From Colocasia esculenta (taxonomy: Eukaryota; Streptophyta; Magnoliopsida; Alismatales; Araceae), in assembly GCA_014218235.1 (NCBI GenBank), contig CM024763.1:81640244-81704243 (forward strand): a stretch of DNA of 64,000 bases, given 5' to 3'. The translations under genes were made by a program, and so were the position numbers. Positions 1-11,791 of the stretch are shown here, piece by piece. The first letter of the stretch is position 1; each line of letters opens with the position of its first letter. The notes below the pieces were generated by a model, which was not told the DNA's origin, did no database searches, and saw only the letters and a program-made list of their open reading frames with translations.

Positions 1-891
1 CAAATCGATGTTCTTTCTGAAATCGATGTTTTAGCAAGGTAGTCGTTGTTTAAGTGAAATCTATGTAGAAACAGAATAGTAATTGATGTGAGCTTTTAAT
101 AGAAGTTGATGTATACTTAGACAAATCATATGCAATAGACTTCAAAGAACATGAGTGTAGATAACTTACTGAGTTTGTTTTATTTGAGACCTGTTGACAA
201 ACCTTACAAAACAATGTTAGTCCATAATTTCCAGAGCTTTATTAATCACCAAAAATACATATAATAACAAATTATATGGAGATGGACTGATCATCAACAT
301 GTTTCTACAACGTAAGACCTGTTGCGACTGCATGGAAATGAGCATCAAGAAATGAGAGACAACAGTTACTTCAACGGACACATCTAAAGAAAGAAGAAGT
401 GCTTTTAAAAGAAGATGGATGTGAAGTAGCAATAAGTAGTAACACACGTGGATACACACAAGCCTTCACAACCATTAGAAGAGTAGTGCACCTTCACTCC
501 AAGTCCATCTGCTCTGAGCTCTCCTGAAGCTTCACTTCGATTTTTCTTTTGAGAGCTTGTTGTTTCTGAGATAGTAGCATTATAGCTCCATTCTTTTCTC
601 TCTCAGTTCGCGCCTCAGATCAATCAAGGCTTTGTTGTATAAGCTTGATCTATGGGTCATCTCTTCAACTCTCTTTCAGAGTGTTCCTCTTCCTGTGTAG
701 AGAGAAGACCTACTGTGGATATGTGTTTGTTCCCTTTGTTGAAGGGAAGACTTGTTGCTACAGGTTGTTGTACTGCCTCTTCCTGTGTGAAAAGAAGACC
801 TACTATGGGTAGGTGTTTTGTTCCCCTTGTTGAAGGGAAGACTTGTTGTCACAGGTGGTTGTACTGCTTCTTCAAGTTTGAAGAGAAGACC
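1..891 (+). mobile_element. Ty1/copia-type LTR, left part (interrupted by E1)
   Basis: No gene is visible. Joining this stretch to 11,792-12,080, with E1 and one copy of its AGACC duplication removed, gives a sequence whose right end looks like the 3' end of a plant Ty1/copia LTR: 'ggagagtggacgcagg', a 'gctcactagctct' segment, a C-run and an ending in CAACA. The left end of the LTR is not defined and may lie outside the window. No gag-pol or primer binding site follows, so a solo or truncated LTR is likely. Assignment rests on LTR-end style only. Confidence 0.45.
686..891 (+). repeat. 90-bp tandem repeat, about 2.3 copies
   Basis: Units begin near 686, 776 and 866 and share 'cctcttcctgtgt', 'agaagacctact' and 'gttgaagggaagacttgttg'. 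The third copy is cut by the E1 insertion at 891. The period is a multiple of three, which keeps a short reading frame open through it; I do not regard that frame as a gene. Confidence 0.8.
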
Positions 892-1245
892 TATAGCAAT
901 TTGGATTTTTCGAAAAATAAAAATTTAATAATATTAAAAATTAACTCAATTGGAAAATCAAAGAAAGAAGAATTTATTAAAACCCATTAAAAGAAAACAA
1001 GTAATGTGCTTTGTTAAATGGATCATCAAAATTTATTGGGCCAAAATAGGAACTTTAAAAGGTGAAATAATAGGGAAATACCCTAAATTCGTAACTTAAA
1101 TATTATAAAAATATAAAAGGGGTAATAAAGCATTAAAATGAGTAGTTTGAGTTGGAATTGGATTCCTAACTCTACCCTAATGGCTTGGCCACGAATTTAG
1201 CTCCCATCCTAATCCAATTAGAAGTTGTCAAGCTTGGAAGGAGGA

Positions 1246-1253
1246 TATAAATA
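1246..1253 (+). promoter_or_regulatory. TATA box of E1 5' LTR
   Basis: TATAAATA lies about 355 bp into the LTR, where the U3 promoter is expected. The matching site in the 3' LTR (about 8,811-8,818) reads TAGAAATA, so that copy has lost the motif. Confidence 0.55.
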
Positions 1254-2072
1254 GGAAAATCTCATAATTAAATAGGTGTTAGAGTCCTATTAGGAAATAA
1301 CAACCCAAGGAGCTTAAATACTCCTTAAACCCTCTATGGCCGGCCCTAACACGTTGCTGAGGCTTGTTGGACGTGGAGAGGAGGCCAAGGAGAAGGAGAA
1401 TTCGTGGGGAGAAGGATCTCTCAAGCTTCAACCCGAGTTCTTCAAGTTCTAGCCCTAGAAGAGAAAAAGAGTCAAAGGTAGGCATTCTCACGAGCAAAAA
1501 TTATAAAACTTTGTCTGTAGATTGTTCCCACCATCAGGAACAAAAGCCCTCTGGTTTCATAATTTTCCATAGAGCCAATAGTTTCTTCTTCATTTTTGAA
1601 GTTCTACACTCGTCATGACCCCGACCCTTCATCTAAATTCTAGAACTCCATGAATACTCGACCCCTTACCATGAGATTTTAACTAGAGATACTGATGGAT
1701 ATTAGGCATCGTTTGCCCCTAAAATCCCTAAATTTTATCCATCCTACTGCTCGAATTAATTCTTGCATCTCAATTGTATACTGCTCCATGTTCTTCGTGA
1801 ATATACATGTTTGAAGCATGCCGAAACCATGTCTATTTTTAAATTCCTATTTACTGTGAATACTAATGCATGTCTAGATCCGTTTCAAACTACTTTCATG
1901 AATTTTCATTGCATGTGCAATTAGTTGTGAATTTTTTAACATCCTTGTAACAAATTATAGAACCCTGGACCGCAATCCCATGCACTGTCCTTTTCCCGCT
2001 CGGACTCAGGCGCAGGACCTGAGAATGTGACGGCCTGATAGGCTGCGTTCTCAGGGCCCATCGCGAACAGTA

Positions 2073-2097
2073 CCTGTCGCATTCTGAATGCGACAGG
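2073..2097. repeat. 25-bp perfect palindrome in E1 5' LTR
   Basis: CCTGTCGCATTC and GAATGCGACAGG are perfect 12-bp inverted repeats separated by one T. The 3' LTR copy near 9,639-9,664 is degraded (GCGTTTTGAATGC). Function is unknown; a cruciform or a dimeric protein site are both possible. Confidence 0.8.
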
Positions 2098-3846
2098 CCA
2101 CACCGTCGCATTCTGGCAGCCTGCTCTGGCCGACCTGTCGCGACCTGTGCAAGACCCTGTCACGTTCTGATCTGACCCTGTCACGTTCTGATCTGACCCT
2201 GTCGTGACCCTTACTGGGGTACGTCGCGATCTGAGGTTTTTGCATGAATACCCATGATTTGTGATGCTCTATCTCTTTACTGTGTATATATTCCTTGTTA
2301 ACAGTCACCAACGCAGTAAATAAACTGTCATAAATCAATGTGGTTTAATTGCTTAAAAAAACTTACACTTGATCTTGTCATATCTATGATTTTCTTATCA
2401 CGTGTGCACACACTTTGAACCATCCATTATGGCTTAACTTGACATAGAAATCTATCCTAATACATCTGGAAACTATATATTTAAATTGCCCTATTTTAAT
2501 TGGACTTGGCGTCATTTTCTCGCGATGTTTTGAGAATACCGTTATCGACGCTCCACTGTTCTAGAATTCATCTAGAACGTCGGACACTTGTTTCCTTAAA
2601 CACACTCTCTCTTGACTTGGATGAACTCTCCGTCAGATATTCCTTCTGCCAGACTAGTGAATCCTTGTTCAAGACCTCCATAAGTCTCCTCTGTCCATGG
2701 GTTCCCACATGGTCGACGAGCTGGTTGTACCCTAACACCTATGATACACTTTAGGGATCAGTAAGATCCATATGGCCTTAGATTGTTCTCTCTCTTAACT
2801 TGAGTCACGCCGGACCTCTGGACCTGTTCATAACATGGCCAGTGGAAGGGTAGTGAGTTCCACCTGACTGCCAACACCAATCACGCGTGTTGTGCAACTA
2901 TTACTATCACTTGTTTAATGTTGTCTTACGAATATGTCCTTGTCTCGTCTACTGTCTCTATACTCTCATCTGTTCACGTTCTCTCTAGACTCTTATCTAT
3001 CTCGTCACTTAATCTCATCTATTTTTGGTACTCTATTTGGCCATTAAATTGATTGTCTATGATAAAAACATGATTATGCTAGGCAACATTATAAGGGCCC
3101 GATCTGGTCCTGGGATGAGCGCCCGAAAGGCTATAACTCGCGGGGGTTTAATGATCAGGGTGATTGGCATACACCTAACGCATGAACACGCAAGATTTAA
3201 TCTGTGGCAATCAATCAATTAGTCAACTATTGTTTTACTTAGACTCGTGGTTGAGAGAATATCGACCAACACTTGCTATCGTGACTAGTGCACTGTTGTG
3301 CAACTTTACTTGTCATCTTGTTATACGGCCAATCTGTTATCATACTTGTTGTGCTATACTCTCGTGCTTTGTGCTATTATTCCTTGTTATCATGTATCAT
3401 TACTCTCTATATTGTCCTCGTTATTCTCTCTAGTTTTTCTGCTTAATAAGACATTAATCATTTTAAGCATGCTTGATCCTAAAATTTAAGTCCGACTGGG
3501 CGTTATCGCTCACCCTTTGTTATTTGTTATGTGTTCTCAAGTGAGACCGAGGATGACATTTACACTCAAGAGGACGGGAACGACCAAGAGTGAAGTCATG
3601 AGTACCCTGGCGTCTTAGTACTATAGTAGAGTTTGAGTTTAGTCTTTGCTTTATTCGATATAATTGGGCCCTATAGAATGGCTCTGATATTAGTGGTTGT
3701 AACTAGACATTTGAAAAGTTATTAATGAGAAGAATTTGCTTTAGTATTTATTCTTGTCCCATGGTTTGGTGTCTAGTACTCGCTCTGTACCCGTTTACTT
3801 GCAACTACCTCACGTTCCGATATTCCACGTCAGGGTGACAGTTTTG

Positions 3847-3859
3847 TGGTATCAGAGCC
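3847..3859 (+). other. E1 primer binding site (tRNA-iMet type)
   Basis: TGGTATCAGAGCC begins 6 bases after the 5' LTR end. It is the standard plant LTR-retrotransposon primer site complementary to the 3' end of initiator methionine tRNA. Confidence 0.92.
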
Positions 3860-4041
3860 TAAGTTATTCGTAAGTATAGGATGATCTAGGTTTGACCTGC
3901 CCGACTTAGAATTTCATTTCATACCTATGTGAGAGATGGGTAGAACCTTGGTTAAGAAGTAATCTCACACACGCACCAACTTAGTGCAATCATGATATCT
4001 TACATTAAAAATTCTCTTTTGAAGGAACTTAAACCATAGCA

Positions 4042-4997
4042 ATGGCAGCGGAGCGTGCACAACTCCGTGACATGCAATAAACTATCCAGCAGCTCACTTA
4101 AGCACTACTTCAGGCTGCTGGAGCTCGTGGAAACCAAGGAGCCGGAGATCTGCATAGGAATTTCTGCAACTTGAACCCGCCTCGTTTTAGTGGGATTAAT
4201 GATCCCGACGAGGCATAAAACTGGTTGAAGGAGATAGAATGCATCTTCCGCGTCATGCAATGCGTGGATGGTGATAAGTTATTACTGGCAACTTTTTAAT
4301 TAGAAAGAGATGCCCGTGCATGGTGGGAGTCCGTGGAGGCCACCAGGGCCGATGCATAGTTCACCTGGGCAGAATTCAAGTTGCACTTTAACTCCATATA
4401 CTTCTCTGAAAGAATCCAGGAGAGGAAGGCCTCTGAATTTGCTGCACTGAAGCAGAGACACCTTACTGTCGCTGAGTATGAAGCGCAATTCTTCCGATTG
4501 GCATGTTATGCCAATCATCTGGTCAACACGGAGAAGATGAAGGCGAGGCGATTTCTCAATGGGCTCAAGCCTTCATATATTACACAACTTGCACCACTCG
4601 ACATCCAGACTTATGCTGAGATGGTAAAGAAGGCACAATTGCTGGAGGATGTGACCGACCTTACCGATCGCATTAAGGGTAGACTGGTGAAGAAGGAACC
4701 AGCCTCGGATTCCTCAAGCAAGCCCACAAATGACAAGAAGCAATCGTTCAACATCACGGGAGGGCCGAATCAAGAAAGGAAGCCCAAGATACCTACTACC
4801 CCAAACACCGACAAGACTAAGTGTGAGCATTATGACAAACCTGATCATACTGCTGCTGAATGCTGGAGGAAAGCAGGAGCTTGCCTACGCTGCGGAAATC
4901 GAAATCATCACATTTTCGAGTGCCCTGTGCTGAAGGAGCAGGAGAAAGAGAAACGCTCGAATGGGCAAAAGAAGTCGTGCCGACTGCAAGCTGTCTA
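4042..4997 (+). pseudogene. gag: E1 gag (capsid/nucleocapsid), broken
   Basis: Reading starts at the ATG at 4,042 but meets stops almost at once (TAA near 4,078 and 4,098, others to about 4,357). An open stretch runs from 4,381 and holds the retrotransposon gag core, including 'AEYEAQFFRLACYA' and 'RFLNGLKPSY'. The end has a nucleocapsid region with a basic linker and a CCHC zinc knuckle at 4,882-4,923 (C-LR-C-GNRN-H-HIFE-C), preceded by another Cys/His cluster from 4,822. Gag would package the element RNA in the cytoplasm. The stops exclude function. Confidence 0.85.
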
Positions 4998-5001
4998 GGA
5001 A

Positions 5002-5570
5002 GTGGAGCCCACCGAGGAGGGTGGAGTCGTAGAAGGTACCCTACAAGTTTTCTCTCTATCATCATTCGTTTTATTTGATACTAGAGCAACCCATTCATTT
5101 ATATCTCAAAACTTTGTTGATACTATGAATGTTACACATGTATCTATGAGTTGTGAATTCTCTGTCACAACACCACTGGGAGAAAAGGAGAAACTAAACA
5201 AGTATTTTCCATTTGCCGATATAATGATCAGAGAACACAACCTCAAAGCCGACCTGGTGTGTATGCCCATGGAAGGCTATGATGTGATTTTGGGAGCCGA
5301 CTGGTTGTCCACTTATGGGGCAAGTGTCGACTGTAAGAAAGGGAAAGTTACCTTTAGTGATTTTCCGAAGCTGTCATTCTCTGGGATTAGACACAAGCGA
5401 CGGATGTCTCTAGTCTCTGCTATAAAGGCCCATAACATGATAAGGAAAGGTTGCATCACTTTATTTGCGGCCGTAATAGTTGAAAAGAATGGTTCTAAGA
5501 TAGAAGACATACACATAGTCCAGGATTACCCAGATGTGTTCCCCGAAGATCTGCCTGGAATTCCCCCTGA
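5002..5570 (+). pseudogene. pol: E1 aspartic protease domain, active site altered
   Basis: The frame is the same as gag, one sense codon after the gag stop. The retropepsin active site at about 5,077 reads D-T-R-A-T-H-S-F-I-S, whereas the family has D-[ST]-G-A. The Gly to Arg change (GGA to AGA) should destroy the catalytic loop. The downstream 'DVILGADWL' motif is intact. The domain would cleave Gag-Pol. The frame runs on into the RT linker ('YPDVFPEDLPGIPPER'). Confidence 0.85.
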
Positions 5571-6900
5571 ACGTGATGTCAACTTTGCCATTGAGTTGAT
5601 CCCTAGAGCCGCACCGGTATCACGTCAACCATACTGGATGTCACCCACCGAACTAAAGGAATTGAAAGCATAACTGATGGAGCTGCTAGAAAAAGGGTTT
5701 ATCAGACCAAGTACTTCCCCATAGGGAGCACCTGTGCTGTTCGTTAAGAAGAAGGACGGATCGATGAGGCTATGCATCGACTATTGTCAGCTCAATCAGC
5801 TAACCATCAAGAACAAGTATCCATTGCCCCGGGTCGATGAACTTTTCGACCAAATATCTGGACCTCAATATTTCTCCAAAATCGACCTTCGATCTGGCTA
5901 TCATCAAATGAGGATCGAGGGTGATGATATTTTCAAAATGGCTTTCAGGAGCAGGTATGGACACCATGAATTCGCCGTTATGCCTTTTGGTCTAACCAAT
6001 GCTTTTGTAGCCTTTTTGCAACTCATGAACAGCATATACCGGCCATACCTTGATAAGTTCGTGGTCATCTTCATCGATGACATCGTCATATATTCGAAGA
6101 CCAAAGAAGAACATGAAGAACATCTGAAGATAGCACTGCAAGTATTGCGAGACAACAAACTGTACGCAAAGCTGAGCAAGTGCGAATTCTGGCTCGAAGA
6201 AGTGTCCTTCTTGGGCCATGTCATCTCCAAGGACGACATCTCTGTTGATCCCTCCAAAGTCGAAGCTGTACTCAATTGAGAGAGACTAACCAACGTCACA
6301 AAAATCAGAAGCTTCTTAAGACTAGCTGGCTACTACAGGTGGTTCATAAAGGACTTCTCAAGGATCGCCATTCCGCTCACGCGTCTGACATGAAAGGAGA
6401 ATCCCTACTCCTAGAGTAAAGAGTGTGAGAAAAGTTTTCAGACTCAAAAAGATTGTCTTACCTCAGCCCCTGTTCTCGCTCTTCCAATAGAGGGAGAAGG
6501 TTTCTCTGTCTATACCGACGCCTCAGGAATTGGGCTAGGTTGTGTATTGATGCAGAAGGAAAAAGTCATCGCCTACTCTTCAAGACAACTGAAGATGCAT
6601 GAAGTCAACTACCCGGTGCATGATCTAGAGTTGGCTGCTGTGGTCTTCGCCTTAAAATCTATAGACATTATTTGTATGGAGAGCAATTCACTGTCTATTC
6701 AGACCACAAAAGCTTGAAGTATTTATTCTCCCAGAAGGAACTCAACATGAGACAGAGAAGATGGCTATAATACCTAAAGGATTTCGACTTCAACATCCAA
6801 TACCATCCAGGCAAGGGAAATGTCATGACTGATGCTCTGAGTAGGAAGCCAATGACATCTGTTTCGAGTCTAGTCCTTGGCGAGATGCAACTACTAGAAT
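5571..6900 (+). pseudogene. pol: E1 reverse transcriptase and RNase H, broken
   Basis: The RT domain has 'LFVKKKDGSMRLCIDY', 'FSKIDLRSGYHQ', 'VMPFGLTNA' and the catalytic F-I-D-D box at 6,070-6,081. RNase H follows with 'YTDASGIGLGCVL' and 'TDALSRK'. In-frame stops are at 5,671 (TAA), 5,722 (TAG), 6,277 (TGA), 6,391 (TGA) and 6,412 (TAG), and there is a frameshift near 6,660. The stops sit at positions where the family has Trp or Gln. The domain would copy element RNA into DNA in cytoplasmic particles. Confidence 0.9.
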
Positions 6901-7099
6901 AATTCGCAAGGTTAGACTTAAATATTGAACATAGGGATGATCGAGTCTTGGTTGCCAATATCAAGATTCAATCCGACATGCTAGAAGAGATTAAAGCCCA
7001 ACAAGATAGCGATCCATTCTTAGTTTGCATTAAGGAAACCTTCGCCGAAAGACCTGACTTTGCTATGACCGAAGATGGAAGGCTAGTATTTCAAGGGAG

Positions 7100-8230
7100 G
7101 ACATGCGTCCCCGACAATGAAGACTGAAGAGAAGGTTAATGGATGAAGCTCACAAGACGAAGTACACCATTCATCCTGGAGATACAAAATGTATCAAGAC
7201 ATGAAAAGAACGTTTTGGTGGCCAAACATGAAGAGAGAGGTTGCCGAGCATGCTGCTCATTGCCTTACCTGCCAACAAGTGAAGGCAGAACACATGCGCC
7301 TTACTGGCGTACTCAAACCCTTAGATATTCCGGAATGGAAATGGGAAAGCATTGGCATGGACTTCATCATGGGTTTACCCAAGACTCGTGGTGGACTCGA
7401 CGCTATATGGGTCATTGTCGTCCGACTAACCAAATCCGCTCACTTTTTAGCTATAAAGAGTAAGTGGTCGGTGGAGGTACTAGCTGCCCTATATGTCAAG
7501 GAAATAGTGAGACTGCACGGAGTTCCATCATCTATTGTCTCGGATCGAGATCCGAGGTTTACGTCTCACTTCTGGAAGGGACTGCAAAGTGCACTTGGTA
7601 CTAAACTCAACTTTAGTACCGCATTTCACCCGCAAACCGACGGGCAAACTGAAAGAACCAACCAAATTATTGAAGATATGTTGAGAGCCTGCACCATAGA
7701 CTTCCAAGGTTATTAGATCGAGCACCTATCTCTAATAGAGTTCGCCTATAACAACAGTTACCAGACGAGCATTAAAATGGCACCGTTCAAAGCACTATAT
7801 GGCAGAAACTGTAGATCTCCTGCATGCTGGAATGAGGTTGGAGAACAACAATGGCTAGGCCCAGACATGATACAACGTACGAACAGGGATATTCAGGTGA
7901 TTAGAGACCGGCTCAAGATTGCCCAATCCAGACAGAAGAGCTATGCTGATAGGAGAAGGCGAGATTTAGAATTTCAAGTCGGTGATCATGTACTCCTAAA
8001 AGTGTCACCTACCCGTGGCATCCAAAGATTTGGTGTCAAAGGGAAGCTTAATCCTAGATTCATCGGTCCTTTTGAAGTGCTCGAAAGGGTTGGTGAGGTT
8101 GCATATCGACTGGCATTGCCACCGGATTTGGCATGTGTACACAATGTGTTCCATGTCTCCATGCTTAGGAAATATGTATATGATCCTACGCATATCATCC
8201 GCCATGAGAAGTTGGTGTTGAATAACGAAA
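7100..8230 (+). pseudogene. pol: E1 integrase, broken
   Basis: The zinc-binding part ends in C-LT-C near 7,261-7,272. The catalytic triad is present: D near 7,360 (GMDFIMGLP), D near 7,543 (VSDRDPRF) and E near 7,651 (TDGQTERTN). A TAG at 7,714 replaces the family Trp, after which 'IEFAYNNSY' continues in frame. The C-terminal part includes 'GPFEVLERVGEVAYRLALP' and 'VFHVSMLRKY'. The family inserts the cDNA into the genome. An upstream frameshift near 7,180 joins the frames, and no intact protein is possible. Confidence 0.9.
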
Positions 8231-8238
8231 TGACATAC

Positions 8239-8400
8239 GAAGAGAAGCCAGTCAAGATATTAGAACGAAAGGTGCAACAACTCAGGAACCGTCCCATCCA
8301 TGTGGTTAAAGTCCTCTGGAACAATCGTGGGGTGGAAGAAGCCATATAGGAACCTGAAGGAATCATCAGACGAAACTACCCCGATCTTTTCGATAGGCAT
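8239..8400 (+). pseudogene. E1 chromodomain, broken
   Basis: 'KPVKILERKVQQLRN' followed by 'VKVLWNNRGVEEAI' and, after a TAG at 8,347 in place of the family Trp, 'EPEGIIRRNYPDLF'. This is the C-terminal chromodomain of Tekay/Del-type chromoviruses, thought to guide insertion to marked chromatin. The Trp to stop change removes the last strand and helix. Confidence 0.8.
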
Positions 8401-8443
8401 TCTCTCCTGTATGATCATATGAATTTGGAGACCAAATTCTTTT

Positions 8444-8456
8444 AAGAGGGGGAGGA
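8444..8456 (+). other. E1 polypurine tract
   Basis: AAGAGGGGGAGGA lies directly before the TGTA that starts the 3' LTR. It is the classical Ty3 plus-strand primer site. Confidence 0.9.
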
Positions 8457-11400
8457 TGTAGCAACCTGGATTTTTTGAAAAATAAAAATTTAATAATATT
8501 AAAAATTAACTCAATTGGAAAATCAAAGAAAGAAGAATTTATTAAAACCCATTAAAAGAAATTAAGTAATGGACTTTGTTAAATGGATCCTCAAAAATTT
8601 ATTGGGCCAAAATAGGGACTTTAAAAGGTGGAATAATAGGGAAATACCCTAAATTCGTAACTTAAATATCACAAAAATATAAAAGGGGTAATAAAGCATT
8701 AAAATGAGTAGTTGGAGTTGGAATTAGATTCCTAACTCTACCCTAATGGCTTGGCCACAAATTTAGCTCACATCCTAACCCAATTAGAAGTTGTCAAGCT
8801 TGGAAGGAGGATAGAAATAGGAAAATCTCATAATTAAATAGGTGTTAGGGTCCTATTAGGAAATAACAACCCAAGGAGCTTAAATACTCCTTAAACCCTC
8901 TATGGCCGGCCTTAACACGTTGTTGAGGCTTACTGGATGTGGAGAGGAGGCCAATGAGAAGGAGAATTCGTGGGGAGAAGGATCTCTCAAGCTTCAACCC
9001 GAGTTCTTCAAGTTCTAGCCCTAGAAGAGAAAAAGAGTCAAAGGTAGGCATTCTCACGAGCAAAAATTATAAAACTTCGTTTATAGATTGTTCCCACCAT
9101 CAGAAACAAAAGCCCTCTGGTTTCATAATTTTCCATCGAGCCAATGGTTTCTTCTTGATTTTTGAAGTTCTGCACTCATCATGACCCCGACCCTTCATCT
9201 AAATTCTAGAACTCCATGAATACTTGATCCCTTACCATGAGATTTTAACTAGAGATATTGATGGATGTTAGGCATCGTTTGCCCTTGAAATCCCTAAATT
9301 TCATCCATCCTACTGCTCGAATTAATTCTTGCATCTCAACTGTACACTATTCCATGTTCTTCGTGAATAAACCTATTTGAAGCATGCCGAAACCATGTCT
9401 GTTTTCAAATTCCTATTTACTGTGAATACTAATGCATGTCTAGATCCGTTTCAAACTGGTTTCATGAATTTTCATCGCCTGTGCAATTAGTTATGAATTT
9501 TTTAACATCCTTGTAACAAATTATAGAACCCTGGACCGCAATCCCATGCACTGTCCTTTTCCCGCTCGGACTCAGGCGCAGGACCTGAGAACGTGACGGC
9601 CCAATAGGCCGCATTCTCAGGGCCCATCGCGACACAGTACCTGTCGCGTTTTGAATGCGACAGGCCACACCGTCGCGTTCTAGCAGCCTGCTCTGGCCGA
9701 CCTGTCGCAACCTATGCAAGACCATGTCACGTTCTGATCTGACCCTATCGTGACCCTTACTGGGGTACGTCGCGATCGGAGGTTTTTTCATGAATACCCA
9801 TGATTTGTGATGCTCTATCTCTTTAATGTGTATATACTCCTTGTTAACAATAGGGGTATAAACGAAACCCGATAACCCGATATTTCGACCCGATTCTGAT
9901 AAAAATTATCGGTTTCAGAATTGAAAATTGATATCGATAGCTTATCGGAATTGGTATCGGATATTCCGATAAGCTATCGGAATCGGAATCGGAATTGAAA
10001 AATAATCGGAATCAGAATCGATATCGATTATTTCGATAAATTATCCATAAAATTAAAAGAAACAACTATGGTAAACACCTTATCTTATCGGAATTTCGGT
10101 TTCGGTAATGTTATCAGAATCGGAACAGAATTGAAATTAACCATTCCGATATTATCGGAATCGGAATCGGAACCATATTTCGGTTATCGGAATCGGAATC
10201 TGTGTTTCCGATTCCAAACCCGACCCGTTTGCAGCCCTAGTTAACAATCACCAAGGCAGTAAATAAACTGTTATAAATCAACGTGGTTTAATTGCTTAAA
10301 AAAAACTTACACTTGATCTTGTCATATCTATGATTTTCTTGTCACGTGTGCACACACTTTGAACCATCCATTATGGCTTAACTTGGCATAGAAATCTCTC
10401 ATAATACATCTGGAAATTATATATTTAAATTGCCCTATTTTAATTGGACTTGGCGTCATTTTCTTGCGATTTTTTGAGAATATCGTTATCGACGCTCCAC
10501 TGTTCTAGAATTCCTCTAGAACGTCGGGCACTTGTTTCCTTAAACACACTCTCTCTTGACTTGGATGAACTCTCTATTGGATATTCCTTCTGCCGGACTA
10601 GTGAATCCTTATTCAAGGCCTCCGTAAGTCTCCTCTGTCCATGGGTTCCCACACGGTCGACGAGCTGGTTGTACCCTAACACCGATGATACACTTTAGGG
10701 ATCAATAAGATCTATACAACCTTAGATTGTTCTCTCTCTTAGCTTGAGTCACGCCAGACCTCTGGACCTGTTCATAACATGGCTAGTGGAAGGGTAGTGA
10801 GTTCCACCTGACTGCCAACACTAATCACGCGTGTTGTGCAACTATTACTATCGCTTGTTTAACGTTGTCTTACGAATATGTCCTTGTCTCGTCTACTGTC
10901 TCTATACTCTCATCTGTTCACGTTCTCTTTAGACTTTTATCTATCTCGTCACTTAATCTCATCTATTTCTTGATACTCTATTTGGCCATTAAATTAATTG
11001 TCTATGATAAAAATATGATTATGCTAGGCAACATTATAAGGGCCCGATCTGGTCCTGGGATGAGCGCCCGAAAGGCTATAACTCACGGAGGTTTAATGAT
11101 CAGGGTGATTGTCATACACCTAACGCATGAACACGCAAGATTTAATCTGTGGCAATCAATCAATCAGTCAACTATTGTTTACTTGGACTCGTGGTTGAGA
11201 GAATATCGACCAACACTTGCTATCGTGACTAGTGCACTGTTGTGCAACTTTACTTGTCATCTTGTTATACGACCAATCTGTTATCATACTTGTTGTGCTA
11301 TACTCTCGTGCTTTGTGCTATTGTTCCTCGTTATCGTGTATCATTACTCTCTATACTGTCCTCGTTATTCTCTCTAGTTATCCTACTTAATAAGACATTA

Positions 11401-11786
11401 ATCATTTTAAGCATGCTTGATCCTGATATTTAAGTCCTACTGGGCGTTATCGCTCACCCTTCGTTATTTGTTATGTGTTCTCAAGTGAGACCGAGGATGA
11501 CACTTACACTCAAGAGGACGAGAACGACCAAGAGTGAAGTCATGAGTACCCTAGCGTCTTAGTACTATAGTAGAGTTTGAGTTTAGTCTTTGCTTTATTC
11601 GATGTAATTGGACCCTATAGAATGGCTCTAATATTAGTGGTTGTAACTAGACATTTGAAAAGTTATTAATGAGAAGAATTTGCTTTAGTATTTATTCTTG
11701 TCCCATGGTTTGATGTCTACTACTCGCTCTGTATCCGTTTACTTGCAACTGCCTCACATTTCGATATTCCGCGTCGGGGCGTGACA
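8457..11786 (+). repeat. E1 3' LTR
   Basis: It starts TGTAGCAACC and ends GGGCGTGACA. It matches the 5' LTR throughout apart from scattered substitutions, one missing 21-bp tandem unit and a 387-bp MITE insertion. The differences between the LTRs imply an old insertion compared with E2. Confidence 0.92.
9851..10237. mobile_element. hAT-type MITE in E1 3' LTR
   Basis: The insertion is absent from the other LTR. It is flanked by a perfect 8-bp duplication GTTAACAA (9,843-9,850 and 10,238-10,245). The ends are imperfect inverted repeats, TAGGGGTATAAACG against TAGGGCTGCAAACG. The interior is built of 'atcggaatcgg' words with no coding capacity. The 8-bp duplication and TAGGG ends fit non-autonomous hAT elements. 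Confidence 0.88.
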
Positions 11787-11791
11787 AGACC

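Larger units (their letters stand above)
892..3840 (+). repeat. E1 5' LTR
   Basis: It is homologous to 8,457-11,786 from its first bases ('gcaa..tggattttt') to the terminal TGACA. The first dinucleotide is TA here instead of TG, which looks like a terminal mutation. It lacks the 387-bp MITE present in the other LTR and has an extra copy of a 21-bp unit (CTGTCACGTTCTGATCTGAC) near 2,155-2,196. The unusual length of about 2.9 kb fits Tekay/Del elements. Confidence 0.9.
892..11786 (+). mobile_element. E1: Ty3/gypsy LTR retrotransposon, Tekay/Del-like chromovirus, decayed
   Basis: The element is structurally complete: two long LTRs, an initiator-Met-type primer binding site, gag, protease, RT, RNase H, integrase and chromodomain in Ty3 order, a polypurine tract, and a perfect 5-bp target duplication AGACC (887-891 and 11,787-11,791). 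The integrase-linked chromodomain carries the 'ILERK..LRNR.I..VKVLW' pattern typical of the Tekay/Del clade. Every coding domain contains stops or frameshifts and the two LTRs differ at many sites, so it is an old, non-functional copy. It lies inside a copia-type LTR. Confidence 0.93.

Noticed and set aside
3025..3489. Small hydrophobic frames in the E1 LTRs (also near 10,865-11,433)
   Set aside because: Present in both LTRs but with frame differences, no domain, and located in non-coding LTR sequence.
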